From Bryocella elongata (GTDB taxonomy: Bacteria; Acidobacteriota; Terriglobia; Terriglobales; Acidobacteriaceae): a stretch of DNA of 64,000 nt. The DNA lies in assembly GCF_900108185.1 (NCBI RefSeq), contig NZ_FNVA01000002.1, positions 1 to 64,000 on the forward strand, written 5' to 3'. Position 1 is the stretch's first letter, and each line of letters starts with the position of its first letter. Shown piece by piece: positions 15,808-26,000 of this stretch. The position numbers and the translations under genes were made by a program. The notes beneath the pieces were generated by a model. It had not been told where the DNA came from. It saw only the letters and a program-made list of their open reading frames with translations, and ran no database searches.

Positions 15808-18000
15808 TCAATGAGCGGAGGGCACTTGCTGCAGGTCGTAGAGTCGATACCCTTCGGATGTAAACACCGGATGTTGGACGACATCGGCAGGCCAGGAAAG
15901 CGGTTCACCCGGACCAGCAATGTACCAGCGAATGCTGGTCTTGTCTCTAAAATCCTTGAGCGCGCTATCGCTGTTTGCCATTCTCATCTCTTTAAGAGTG
16001 TTTGCACGTTCTTCCGATATGTTCAACTCGGGCGTTTTACTTAAATAAAGTATCCAGTAGAAAGGAGAACGCCCAATGTATGCACGCCTCTCCGCCAATG
16101 CTGAAAGGAGCGGGTTCAGGTCGAGAGCGTTGGCGGAGTCATGGAGCGGGTCGACGGGTGGAACATTGTCTTGAACGATGTCTATCTGCGCGGAGTGATT
16201 ACGGACGAATAACGCGCAGTTCAGCAAGCCGAGATCAAAGCGAAGATTGATGGGGGCTTGATAGTCGAACACGGAGTGTTGCACGCTTTTGCCCTGTACC
16301 CAGGGAACAGCCATCAGCACTGTGCTGAGTCCAAGAATGAATGCGAGTGGACCGGCTGCGTCGCGCTGGTAATGGGGCTGCAACCACTCAGTAAGGCCTG
16401 CCGCGCACCAGACGGCTGCAATGAAATAAAGGCAAACGAAAGGACGGTGCCAGAGTTCGTCCGGCGCGCCAAGCTGGCTGGGGGAAGTGCAAAGCGCATA
16501 GTAGAGATAGATCGTTCCTGCGAGCGGCGGCACCACATCGAATAGCTGCCACTGCTTTCGTCTTAGCCTCGAGGACAGAATGACCATCCAGATCGGCAAC
16601 CAGATACCCAGGATCGCGAATACCAATACGGACACAACTATCGGCTTATGGACGATACGCAGGTCAAATGAGGGGCGAAGGATCAGGTGACTCCAGAACC
16701 CAGAGGGCATCATTTTTATGTAACTGGAGACCCACGCCACGCTGCCATTACGTCGAAAGGGCATAAGGTTCGGACCGACGTTGAGATGATGCAGTACACG
16801 CAGGGCGCAATAGCCGGTCACTGCCAGGACCATACCGACGAGCAGACGCCTAAGTACAGACCAGCCCTTCTTGCAGCAGACAATCCAGATCAGCCCGAGT
16901 GGGATCCCGACAAGAGCGATATGGACCTTGAGGAACGCGTCCGCGGCCAGAAAAGCAACGCCGGCGAGCAGCAGATAGCTGTGGTTTTCTCGTAAGCCCC
17001 TTGTAAGGAGAATTAAGCCTGTACTGAGGCCGGCAATGCCGTAGGCAAGACCGATCGAGATGGCCAGAATCCCATGGAAGGCATAGTAGTGGATTGGGAC
17101 GCTGTAAGTGGGTGCGGAAGGTATAAGGAGGACCGCCGTGATCGCGGCAATGCCGGCCAGGTCGCTTGACCACTCGGTCGCGAGGCAAAAAGCAGCAAAC
17201 CCCAGCAGAACGAAGCCAAAGGGGATCCAGAACGTCATCACAGTGTCGAAGGCGGTTGTGCCTGGAGACCAGGCTTCGACGGATGCGGGCAGGATATAGC
17301 TCGCGTAATGATAGATGGGGAGAGGCCTTCCCATCAGATCGGGATGGCCAAGCTTGATAAAGCTGGCATCATCGTGTATTTCTGCAATGAATTCCGCGTG
17401 AAAAAGGGCGTCAATCCAAGGGCCGATCACAACTTGATTGCCCTGAAAGGTCAAGGCGGGTCGCAGGTCTTGTGTCCAGAACGTAGCTGCAGCCAGGATC
17501 AGGAAGGTTGCCGCGACGGCCAGCCATGACCGGTTCCCCTCGTCGCTCACGACCATCCGGCTTGGAGAAAATGCAGCTACACACAACGCAACCAAAAATA
17601 GAAGGCCGTCCGCAGCGAGCAGTCGCAGGGGAAGGAAGACGTGAAAAAAAAACAACAGCAGAATGCCCAGGACGCTGCCGAACAAGAAGGCTACAGGAAA
17701 CGCACGCGCGGGGCGCAGGGGAATGCGCAGCCAGCGAAGTGCGCCGTCTCCGAGGTAGAAGAAGGCGAGGGGTAGTAGAAGAAAAAAGAGAACGGCCCGG
17801 GCATGAATTCCACCTGTAACGTGCTGCATCCAGAGCAGGAACGTTATGGAACAGGCCACGCTGCAGATCCCGTTGATGCGGTTCAAGCGAAGCTTCTCGA
17901 CCACAGTTTCATCTGCTCCCCAGGAGAAAGTGTTCTGAAGACTGACGATCGGCGCCATGAGTGGAGCCAACTTCAAATTCGTGAATCGCAGAGATGACAA
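15808..18000 (-). CDS. polytopic membrane protein, putative GT-C type sugar transferase
   Basis: About 730 residues with roughly 13-15 hydrophobic segments and a hydrophilic C-terminal 150 residues, the layout of lipid-linked-sugar-using GT-C enzymes; no named family motif is certain. A loop after the early membrane segments holds acidic and aromatic residues (HAEFIAEIHDDASF, GRPLPIYHYASY), as in the first periplasmic loop of GT-C enzymes. TTG 18000 has a GGAG site 7 bases upstream and overlaps wecE by 92 bases; ATG 17958 is an alternative without a clear site. The neighbours (WecE, WecD, GtrB-like enzyme) suggest that it adds a sugar such as an amino-deoxy-galactose to a surface glycan. The exact role is unknown. 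Confidence 0.75.
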   Translation of the reverse strand: MSSLRFTNLKLAPLMAPIVSLQNTFSWGADETVVEKLRLNRINGICSVACSITFLLWMQHVTGGIHARAVLFFLLLPLAFFYLGDGALRWLRIPLRPARAFPVAFLFGSVLGILLLFFFHVFLPLRLLAADGLLFLVALCVAAFSPSRMVVSDEGNRSWLAVAATFLILAAATFWTQDLRPALTFQGNQVVIGPWIDALFHAEFIAEIHDDASFIKLGHPDLMGRPLPIYHYASYILPASVEAWSPGTTAFDTVMTFWIPFGFVLLGFAAFCLATEWSSDLAGIAAITAVLLIPSAPTYSVPIHYYAFHGILAISIGLAYGIAGLSTGLILLTRGLRENHSYLLLAGVAFLAADAFLKVHIALVGIPLGLIWIVCCKKGWSVLRRLLVGMVLAVTGYCALRVLHHLNVGPNLMPFRRNGSVAWVSSYIKMMPSGFWSHLILRPSFDLRIVHKPIVVSVLVFAILGIWLPIWMVILSSRLRRKQWQLFDVVPPLAGTIYLYYALCTSPSQLGAPDELWHRPFVCLYFIAAVWCAAGLTEWLQPHYQRDAAGPLAFILGLSTVLMAVPWVQGKSVQHSVFDYQAPINLRFDLGLLNCALFVRNHSAQIDIVQDNVPPVDPLHDSANALDLNPLLSALAERRAYIGRSPFYWILYLSKTPELNISEERANTLKEMRMANSDSALKDFRDKTSIRWYIAGPGEPLSWPADVVQHPVFTSEGYRLYDLQQVPSAH

Positions 18001-19105
18001 CGTTCTGCTCCTCGGCGCTCATGTCAGTGAAGAACGGCAGACGAAGAAGACATTCGCTGACCCTTTCGGTCACGGGACATTGGCCCTCATAGCCTCCATA
18101 GGCTCTTCCCATCTCGGAGCTGTGCAGCGGGACGTAGTGCGAAACGGCCAAGATGCCACGTGCATCGAGGTGGTCTTTGAGATGCCGGCGAACTTCGGGT
18201 GAGGGCATCAGCAAATAGAACATGTGAGATGGCTGTTCACAATCGTCGGGAACTGTGGGAAGTCCGATCCCGTAGGTGGTGGCCCAGTCGCTCAACTCTT
18301 CGATGTAGTGGCGCCATATCTGCGCACGTGACTTCTGGATCATCTCTCTTTTTTCAAGCTGTGCGTACAGAAACGCCGCGAGAATGTCAGATGGGAGATA
18401 GCTCGATCCAATGTCCACCCATGTGTATTTGTCGACCTGCCCCCGGAGAAAACGGCTTCGGTTGGTACCCTTTTCGCGTATGATCTCGGCCCGTTCGAGG
18501 TAGTGCGGTTCATTGATCACCAAGGCACCACCTTCGCCGCAGACGATATTTTTCGTCTCATGGAAGCTTTGTGTTGCCATCGCTCCAAAGGTTCCCAGAG
18601 GCTTACCCTTATAACTTCCGAATAGCCCATGAGCATTGTCTTCAACGACGTTAAGGTTGTGCGTGTTCGCGATCTCCATGAGGACATCCATTTCACAACC
18701 GACCCCAGCGTAGTGGACGGGCACAATGAGCCTGGTCGCGTGGGTAATTGCCTGCTCGACCAGCTTTTCGTCGAGATTGAGCGTATCGGGGCGGATATCC
18801 ACAAAGACGGGTCTGGCTCCGCGAAGGACAAACGCGTTCACCGTGGAAACGAACGTGAAGGAGGGAACGATGAATTCATCCCCAGGCTGGATATCGAGGA
18901 GAAGCGCTGCGATTTCCAGCGCATGGGTGCACGAGGTGGTCAAGAGAATGTCAGCTGCGTTCAATGTCTCCTTGAGGAGGGCATGGCATTTTTTCGTGAA
19001 CGCACCGTCCCCGGAGATATGGCCCTGGGCGATGGCGTCTGCAATATAGTGAAGCTCATCTCCGGTGAGGGAAGGCCGATTGAAAGGGATTCGATATTTG
19101 GTCAT
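17909..19105 (-). CDS. wecE: dTDP-4-amino-4,6-dideoxygalactose transaminase (WecE/RffA, DegT family)
   Basis: PLP enzyme that aminates dTDP-4-keto-6-deoxyglucose to dTDP-4-amino-4,6-dideoxy-D-galactose, a precursor of Fuc4NAc. ATG 19105 gives the family N-terminus (MTKYRIPFNRPSLTGDEL) with GAGGT upstream. Long stretches match E. coli WecE as I remember it: ALLLDIQPGDE, TFVSTVNAFVLRGA, VPVHYAGVGCEMD, REKGTNRSRFLRGQVDKYTW and DIGSSYLPSD. The PLP lysine is in SFHETKN, next to CGEGGA. The length of 398 aa is slightly longer than usual. It is separated from WecD by a dead methyltransferase gene. No dTDP-glucose synthase or dehydratase is in the window, so the substrate must come from elsewhere. 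Confidence 0.92.
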   Translation of the reverse strand: MTKYRIPFNRPSLTGDELHYIADAIAQGHISGDGAFTKKCHALLKETLNAADILLTTSCTHALEIAALLLDIQPGDEFIVPSFTFVSTVNAFVLRGARPVFVDIRPDTLNLDEKLVEQAITHATRLIVPVHYAGVGCEMDVLMEIANTHNLNVVEDNAHGLFGSYKGKPLGTFGAMATQSFHETKNIVCGEGGALVINEPHYLERAEIIREKGTNRSRFLRGQVDKYTWVDIGSSYLPSDILAAFLYAQLEKREMIQKSRAQIWRHYIEELSDWATTYGIGLPTVPDDCEQPSHMFYLLMPSPEVRRHLKDHLDARGILAVSHYVPLHSSEMGRAYGGYEGQCPVTERVSECLLRLPFFTDMSAEEQNVVISAIHEFEVGSTHGADRQSSEHFLLGSR

Positions 19106-19194
19106 TAAATCGACCTCACTGCTGCTGATGTGCACTTTAGTATCCAGAAAGACGACTCCGCATTGTGTGGCTTCCAAGAATCACGTTTGCAATT

Positions 19195-19905
19195 TCACAC
19201 CAGCGACCGTTTGTGTGCAATCGTCAGGCAGCTTCCGCCCATGCGAATTGTTCGTTTGTCGACGATCCGCCGTAATTCCCGCTGCGTAAGCCCACGCAGA
19301 ATCCGGTTTACCAAACGACGTTTCGATCCATGATCGGAGCGGACTGTATCCTTGGAGGCCTCTCTCCGCGTCATGACGAGATGGCAAGGGGTGACGCGGT
19401 GAAACAGACTCAGCGGAGGCAGGGAACCCGAACCTATAAGTTTCATAGTCGATGGTGAAGCCGGCCTTCTCAAGCGACTGGCGCAGCATTTTCAAAGTGT
19501 ATCGCTGGGCGTGACCGGAGGAGGAGTCTTCATCGGACCACAGCCACTGGTACGCAGGGACGGTAATGTAGATGCTGCCGCCTGGAATGAGCAGGCGATG
19601 CCTGTTGCGAACGAAGGCGACATCTTCACGGATGTGTTCCACGACGTCGAAGAGCCCGATGCCCCTACGGAATTCGGCAGCACGCGAGGGGCGTTCGATG
19701 TCGAATGTACCCCATGCCGTATATCGCACCGCATTGCATTGCGGACACCGCCGATCCCCGCTTCCACCAAGACGACATCGAATCCGGCGTCCCGGATGGC
19801 GCGGGCAACATCACTGTTCCCGCCACCCACATCCAGAACAGGCCCGATAAGGCGGAAGGAGTTTCATTGCCTGGAGAATGCAATCATTCCTATGCGTAAA
19901 CCAGA
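19195..19905 (-). pseudogene. SAM-dependent methyltransferase, broken by at least three frameshifts
   Basis: A class I methyltransferase can be pieced together across three minus-strand frames. In order: ILQAMKLLPPYRAC, then PVLDVGGGNSDVARAIRDAG (SAM motif I), then IRYTAWGTFDIERPS, FDVVEHI, LIPGGSIYITVPAY and YTLKMLRQSLEKAGF, and finally SLPPLSLFHRVTPC with a C-terminal LTQRELRRIVDKR. Each change of frame falls inside conserved sequence, so these are real lesions, assuming the assembly is right. The original protein resembles methyltransferases found in surface-glycan clusters. No start codon with a ribosome-binding site is evident. Confidence 0.75.
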
Positions 19906-19929
19906 AGGTGCGTCCTTACCTGTTACATA

Positions 19930-20685
19930 TCAATTCTGCTCAGCCGCCTGATTCGTTCCGCGGGAGATCCACTTGTGGTAGCACAGTTTGGTCCCTCGCA
20001 TTCGAAACCCCAGTCCTTCGTAGATACGAAGGGCGGTAATATTTCTGGCCTGTGCGATGAAATTCACATGGACGCAGCCGTTCTCCTGGAGATAGCGGGT
20101 GCCCTCCCGCATGAGAGCGCCTCCAAGTCCCTGTCCACGCGCCTGCTCCGCCACGGCGAGCAGCCCGAGCGATCCCTCGCCATCCGGATGCAGATGACAT
20201 GAGATATAACCGGCGGGGGCTCCGTTGAACTCGGCCACTAAAACCTGGTTGGCATATCCCATGCAACTCCGTTCGATCCACCGTGCATACAACTTGTCGC
20301 AGGTCTCCTGCGGGAAGCGGCCATCAGAATAAAAGCGGGAACCGCGGTGGCTGGTAGAAGCAAGGCTCATGAGCGCCGGCACGTCTTCGGGCCGGAAAGA
20401 GCGTATACCGCTTGTGGGCGCCGTGATTGCCCCGCTTGAAGGGAGCTTCATCTCAAATTCGAGTCGTATGTCCACCAGGTGACAGTTCATGCGCTCGGCG
20501 GAGACAATACTCTCGTTATCGTCCGCATTGCAAAAAAAATAGAGACAGTCGATTGCCTCCTCACTTGCCCAGTCCTCGATGAGGCTGACTTGTGCAGCGG
20601 TGAGATGGTCATCCTTGATCCGCGCGATGCGAACGCCAAAGAAGTTGGTGTCCCATTCGAGAAAGTCACAGACGGTATCTGGCAT
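19930..20685 (-). CDS. wecD: dTDP-fucosamine acetyltransferase (WecD/RffC-like GNAT)
   Basis: GNAT enzyme expected to N-acetylate dTDP-4-amino-4,6-dideoxygalactose to give dTDP-Fuc4NAc, the step after WecE. The N-terminal part (DFLEWDTNFFGVRIARI) and the STSHRGSRFYSDGRFP segment are typical of WecD. The C-terminal GNAT core has LLAVAEQARGQGLGGALM (acetyl-CoA loop) and NITALRIYEGLGFR. Length of 251 aa is slightly above E. coli WecD (224 aa as I recall). It is the first intact gene of the module, starting 3 bases after the end of a GT2 remnant. If the gene for its partner reaction (wecE) is expressed despite the pseudogene between them, the pair still makes a complete two-step route. Confidence 0.85.
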   Translation of the reverse strand: MPDTVCDFLEWDTNFFGVRIARIKDDHLTAAQVSLIEDWASEEAIDCLYFFCNADDNESIVSAERMNCHLVDIRLEFEMKLPSSGAITAPTSGIRSFRPEDVPALMSLASTSHRGSRFYSDGRFPQETCDKLYARWIERSCMGYANQVLVAEFNGAPAGYISCHLHPDGEGSLGLLAVAEQARGQGLGGALMREGTRYLQENGCVHVNFIAQARNITALRIYEGLGFRMRGTKLCYHKWISRGTNQAAEQN

Positions 20686-20687
20686 TG

Positions 20688-21090
20688 TTATTGAGCTCTG
20701 GGTCTGGCTGAATTCGCCGTGACAGGGTGAGATATGGGTTCGGTAACAGCATCAACATCATACGCGGGCTGACCCATCATGCGGAAATGACTTCGTGCAA
20801 CATACTCTTCGATAAGGCTAAGAGCGAGGAGTTGTGCCCCGGAAGATATAGCCACATTCGATGCAGGAAGAGGCAATGCAGGATGACTGCCGAGAGAGAG
20901 AATATTGCGAATTCCCAGATGGGCCCGTACAGCAACCCGGGCGATCGTGAAGCCAAATCCTGTCAGGCTCGCGAATTGAAGGGGCGGCCAAGCCTGTCCT
21001 GTTTCGATCCTTGCTACGGCTATTGCTTGAGAGCGGGACGATCCGCTTTCACTCGTCCTGCCCACGGATGTAGAGACATCATGGCGATGG
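20688..21090 (-). pseudogene. C-terminal remnant of a second GtrB-like GT2 glycosyltransferase
   Basis: The frame ends with LLALSLIEEYVARSHFRMMG and PAYDVDAV, an eroded version of the GtrB tail (GIIGEYxGRIYxExKGRPLY). It is preceded by PPLQFASLTGFGFTIARVAV, which fits the first C-terminal membrane segment of the intact enzyme at 14594-15643. The catalytic N-terminal half is absent and the second membrane segment is damaged. The frame stops 2 bases before the WecD start, which suggests that it was once translationally coupled to it. Confidence 0.55.
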
Positions 21091-21405
21091 AGAGCGAGGT
21101 TTCCTATTCCATGTTTCTGGAACAACTAAAGCGCACGAGGAGCTGCTGCTGAGGTGAACTGTCGGTCAAGGTAAGCGCAACCTGCGCCAGCGGTGAGCTT
21201 CCAGACCTGCGGCCCCGGGCATCGGGGAACTACAGGGGCCATTCACCATGAGGCTGCGGATAGTCCGCTGGCGCATACTGGACGCGTACCAGTTGCTGCA
21301 TGGAGCTGCATCGAGAGCCAGCTATTGGCCGGCCTGTGTTGCGAAGGCGCAGGGTCATCTCGAGTCGGGGTTGCTTCAGGGGCTTGGCGTGTCAACGGAG
21401 GATCG

Positions 21406-22854
21406 ATGTCACCTTATTCGCAGGCCATGGCGCTGGCGGCGCTCTTGCTGCCCGCAGCGGTTGTTGCTCAGGACGCTCGTGTCGTGAAAGAACCGGCGAT
21501 CCCGCCCGCCTGTGTGAGGCTTGCTGCGCACCTGACGGCGGTGAACGATGGGACGTACAACAAGCTGGCGCCTGAGGACGAGCGCAAGCTGGATACGGAG
21601 CGCATCCAGAAGGCGATCGACTCGTGCGGCGCGGGCAAGGCGGTCGTCCTGGAGGCGCAAGGGCCAGCGAATGCATTCGTCAGCGGGGCGCTCGACCTGC
21701 GTGCCGGTGTGACGCTGGTCGTCGCTCAAGGGACGACGCTGTTTGAGACGCTGGACCCGAAGGTGCTTGAGATTTCGCCGGGGAGCTGTGGCGTCGTGAG
21801 TGCGGGGCCGGGCAGGGGATGCAAGCCGCTCATCACCGTCAGCCATGTGACGGGTGTGGGCATCATGGGCGAAGGGGTGATCGATGGCCGGGGCGGCGAG
21901 CCGATTCTGGGTACGACGACCTCCGCGTGGGACCTGGCGCAGGCTGCGCTGAAGGATGGTGGAGGGCAGAAGGTGAGCCGGCTGATCGTCGCGGATCATG
22001 CGGACGACTTCACGCTGTACCGGATCACGCTGCGCAACTCGCCGAACTTCCACGTCTCGTACAACGCGGGGGATGGTTTTACCGTGTGGGGTGTGAAGAT
22101 CGACACGGTGCACCGCATAGCAAATGCGGTGCATCCGCTCTCGCGCAACACGGATGGCATCGATCCTGGCAATGGATCGAAGAACATCACGGTGACGCAG
22201 TCGTACTTTCGCGAGGGCGACGACAACATTGCGATCAAGGGCGGCCCGGGTGGCGTGACGAACATGAGCGTCATCCACAACCATTTCTACTGGGGACACG
22301 GGATGTCCATCGGCTCCGAGACGAACGGCGGCGTGAGCAGAATTCGTGTGTCGGATCTCACGCTGGATGGGACGGACTCGGGCATTCGCATCAAGTCCAC
22401 GGGTGCGCGTGGTGGGCTGGTGCACGATGTGGTGTATGACGATATCTGCATTCGCAACTCGGGGCGGCCGCTGGACATTACAGCGGCATATGCAGCGAAT
22501 GGGCCGGTGAAGGGCGACTCGCCGCCGACCTTCCGCGACATTACGCTGCGCAACGTCAGCATCTCTGGCGGCGGACAGATCCTGTTCGACGGCTACGATC
22601 ACGACCATCGCGCGCAGCTGAATCTCGACGGTGTGTATCTCACGGATGCGGCGGACTCGGCGCATCCCTACACGTATACCTTCGACCACGCTGACATCGT
22701 GTTTGGGCTGGGTGGGAGCAATCTGCAGCTGCCCGCGGGGAACGACGCGACCGTGACGCACGTCGCGGGCGAGGGGGCTCCCGCGGCGGGGCCTCAGGTG
22801 CAACGCCCGGCTCCTTCCTGCGCGGAGCGGTTTGTGCCGTTTCCGGCGAGCTAA
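21406..22854 (+). CDS. secreted GH28 polygalacturonase-type pectinase
   Basis: Right-handed beta-helix hydrolase for alpha-1,4-galacturonan (pectin) or related rhamnogalacturonan. ATG 21406 with CGGAGG about 5 bases upstream and a short signal peptide (ends VVAQD). The four GH28 catalytic signatures are present in order: NTDGIDPGN, REGDDNIAIKGG (the DD pair), GHGMSIGSET and GIRIKS. Length of 482 aa fits exo- or endo-polygalacturonases. Its promoter lies in the roughly 280-base stretch shared with the decaying glycan module on the other strand. It is separate from the GH3/LacI group and carries no AGACAA-NCGN-TTGTYT dyad that I can see. Confidence 0.93.
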   Translation: MSPYSQAMALAALLLPAAVVAQDARVVKEPAIPPACVRLAAHLTAVNDGTYNKLAPEDERKLDTERIQKAIDSCGAGKAVVLEAQGPANAFVSGALDLRAGVTLVVAQGTTLFETLDPKVLEISPGSCGVVSAGPGRGCKPLITVSHVTGVGIMGEGVIDGRGGEPILGTTTSAWDLAQAALKDGGGQKVSRLIVADHADDFTLYRITLRNSPNFHVSYNAGDGFTVWGVKIDTVHRIANAVHPLSRNTDGIDPGNGSKNITVTQSYFREGDDNIAIKGGPGGVTNMSVIHNHFYWGHGMSIGSETNGGVSRIRVSDLTLDGTDSGIRIKSTGARGGLVHDVVYDDICIRNSGRPLDITAAYAANGPVKGDSPPTFRDITLRNVSISGGGQILFDGYDHDHRAQLNLDGVYLTDAADSAHPYTYTFDHADIVFGLGGSNLQLPAGNDATVTHVAGEGAPAAGPQVQRPAPSCAERFVPFPAS

Positions 22855-23085
22855 GGCCGGATTCCCAGCCGAGCGGCCCGGAAGCGGATCGCGAGGCAAA
22901 TAAGGCGGCTTTCGGAAACTTTGGCGGAGCCGCGACCGTTACCCGGTAAAGAACTGAACGTTGGCGATTGGGCAGCCCGCGAATCGTCTCCTGCCCGCTG
23001 CTCCGGTTCTGAGGAGCGCAAGGCAGGGCGACGCCGCCGGGAGCCCCGTATACTACCTCGACCAACTGCGAAGGGTAATTCCACG

Positions 23086-26000
23086 ATGATTCGAATCTCG
23101 CGCGCGGCCTGTTTTGGGCTGGCACTTTCCGCTGTACTGGCAACCGCTTCGAGTGCGGCGGCGCAGGTCAACCCCAATCTCTACTCAGGACTGAAGTGGC
23201 GGAACGTCGGGCCGTTCCATGGCGGACGTATCTCGTCCGTCACCGGAGTGATCGGCCAGAGCGGCACGTTCTATATGGGCACGCCGCTGGGCGGCATCTG
23301 GAAGACAACGAGCGCGGGGGTGACGTGGTTCCCGGTGTTCGATCATGAGACCAGCTTGGACAGTGTGGGCGCCATCGCGGTTGCTCCTTCGGACCCGAAC
23401 ATCGTGTACGCCGGCGCAGGGGATCCCATCGGCGGCAGCCTTGGAAACGGCATGTGGAAGTCGGCCGATGCGGGTCTTACGTGGCAGCACATCGGGCTCG
23501 AGGAGACGGTAAAGATCGGCAGCATCGTGGTCGATCCCACGAACCCGAACCTTGTCGTGGTCTCCGCGCTGGGCAATCCGATCCACCATGGTGGCGGCGT
23601 GTATCGCACGACCGATGGCGGCGCGACGTGGACCAGCGTCCTGAAGACGCCCGGCTACGATGGAGCGCGCGATCTGCAGTCCGCGTTTGACGACCCCAGC
23701 GTGATGATTGCCGCCACGCAAGGCACCAACGATGGCCGAGGCGACGCGGGCGGTGGTCCGCGAGCGAAGGCCAAGCCGGCGCAGGTGTTCAAGTCGACCG
23801 ACGAAGGCCTGACCTGGACGCAGATCCAGATCCCTCCGTTCGAGGGCCGCATCGCGCTGGCCGTTGCCATGCATACGCACGGACAGCGGTTCTATATCGT
23901 GGGCAACAACATTGAGAACGGCTCGGGGCTGTACCGCTCCGACGATAGCGGCGTGACCTGGCAGCACATGGCGGGCAAGGATACCCGCATCAGCAACGGA
24001 CAGGGCGCCTATAGCAGCGGTGTATTCGTGGATTCGCAGAACCCCGACATCCTGTACACGATGAGCACCGCGATGTATCGCTCGGTCGACGGCGGCAAGA
24101 CCTTCGAGCCCTTCAAGGGCGCGCCCGGCGGCGAGGACTATCACAAGCTCTGGATCGATCCGACGAACGGCCATCGCATGCTGGTGGGCTCGGATCAAGG
24201 TGCGAGCGTCACGCTGGATGATGGCCACACGTGGAGCCTCTGGTACACGCAGACGATCTCGCAGGTGTACCACGTCGCCACGGACAGCCAGTATCCCTAT
24301 CGGATCATGGCGGCGCAGCAGGACACGGGCGCGGTGATGATCAGCAGCCGCGGCAATTGGGGCCAGGTGAATTTCACAGACTGGAGCCCTCTGCCATCGT
24401 CCGAGTTTGGCGTGGTGACGCCTGACCCGAAGAACCCGAACATCATCTACGGCGTTGGCTACGGCCCAGGCGGCGGTGGCAGCGGCATGATCAAGATCGA
24501 CATGTCGACGGGGCAGTGGCAAAACGTCGCACCGAACTTCGGTGCGGCCTCAGCGAAGTATACGGCGGGTCGCGACTTCCAGAAAAAGTTCGACACGGCC
24601 TTTGATCCCGGTGCACTGTATGTTGCCTATCAGTGCCTGCTCGTCACGCACGATGCAGCGCACTCGTTCACGGCAGTGAGCCCTGACCTGACGACGGCCA
24701 AGGGAGCACCGCAGGTCGCGTGCGGCATGGAAGCCAAGCCTGCAAGCGCCGCGACCACGGCAACGAGTCCCGGACCGACTCCGGCGCCGCGTGGCGGTGG
24801 GCCGCCGCCAACGCCTCCATCGATCTCGGACTTCTCGATCTCACGCGTGAAGCGTGGCGTGATGTGGACGGTGAGCAGCAACGGCCAGATCTTCAACACG
24901 ATGGACCACGGCAAGACATGGACGAACGTCACGAACCTGCCGGACGTGCCGCCGCACACCTCCTTCAACACCATCGAGGCGGGACATGACGCCAACACCG
25001 CTTTCGTTGTCGGACACATCGCGGCGGAACGCGGACAGACGCTGCCTCCGGAGCTGAACGCCGACGTGCCGCTGGTGTGGCGCACGACCGACGGAGGCAA
25101 GACGTGGCAGAGCATTGTCACGGGTTTGCCTCGCGACGAGCGCACGGGCAGCTGGGTGAACAGCCTGCGCGTTGATCCCGGCCAGCCCGGCCTGCTGTTC
25201 GCGGGCACCGAGACGACCGTCTACGTTACGTTCGATAACGGCGATCACTGGCAGTCGTTGCGGCAGAACCTGCCCAGCACATCTATTAGGGATCTCGACG
25301 TCCACACCGATCATCAGGAAAACGATCTGGTCATCGGCACGTATGGCCGTGGCTTCTGGGTGTTGGATGACATTACGCCGCTGCGGCAGATCGCAGCGCA
25401 TGCGCAGGAGATCAGCTCTTCGTTGGCTTATCTATACGAGCCCGAAGCTGCGATCCGCGCTCGCATCAACAGCAACTGGGATCAGCCGTTCTCGGTTGAA
25501 GTGCCGCATGTGGCGAACGTGGCCTATGGCGCGCTGGTGGACTACTACCTGAGCACCGAGCCGAAGGCACCGATCCAGCTGCAGGTCTTCGACGCGCAGG
25601 GCACGCTGGTGCGTACGATGACCAGCACGCTGCCGCCTTCGATTGAGGACGCGTTGTATCCGCACTACTGGGTGGCGACGCCGGAGTCACGCGCTCTCGG
25701 CACGAAGGTCGGTCTCAACCGCATTAATTGGAACCTGAACTACGACGATCCACCAGCTGTTCGGCATGACCTCGAAAATCAGATGGACATGGTCGAAGGT
25801 TCGGCTACGCCAGGACCGCATGGGCCTCAGGTGGTTCCGGGCGTCTACACGTTGAAGCTGACGGTGGATGGCCAGGTCTACACGCGAAATGTCACGGTTA
25901 TCAACGATCCTCGTGTCGGCGAGAGTCCTGAAGTGATGGCGGCGTTGCGTGTGCAGAGCAAGCTCACGCTGCTGTCGGTTCGCGGCATGGAGCAGAGCTT

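Noticed and set aside
21409..22899. 496-residue minus-strand frame opposite the GH28 gene
   Set aside because: Long because of codon bias in high-GC DNA; rich in Arg and His, no domain, and the plus strand has all GH28 catalytic motifs.
23185..24522. 445-residue minus-strand frame opposite the propeller protein
   Set aside because: Shadow of the plus-strand gene with repeat-driven composition; no start signal or family motif.
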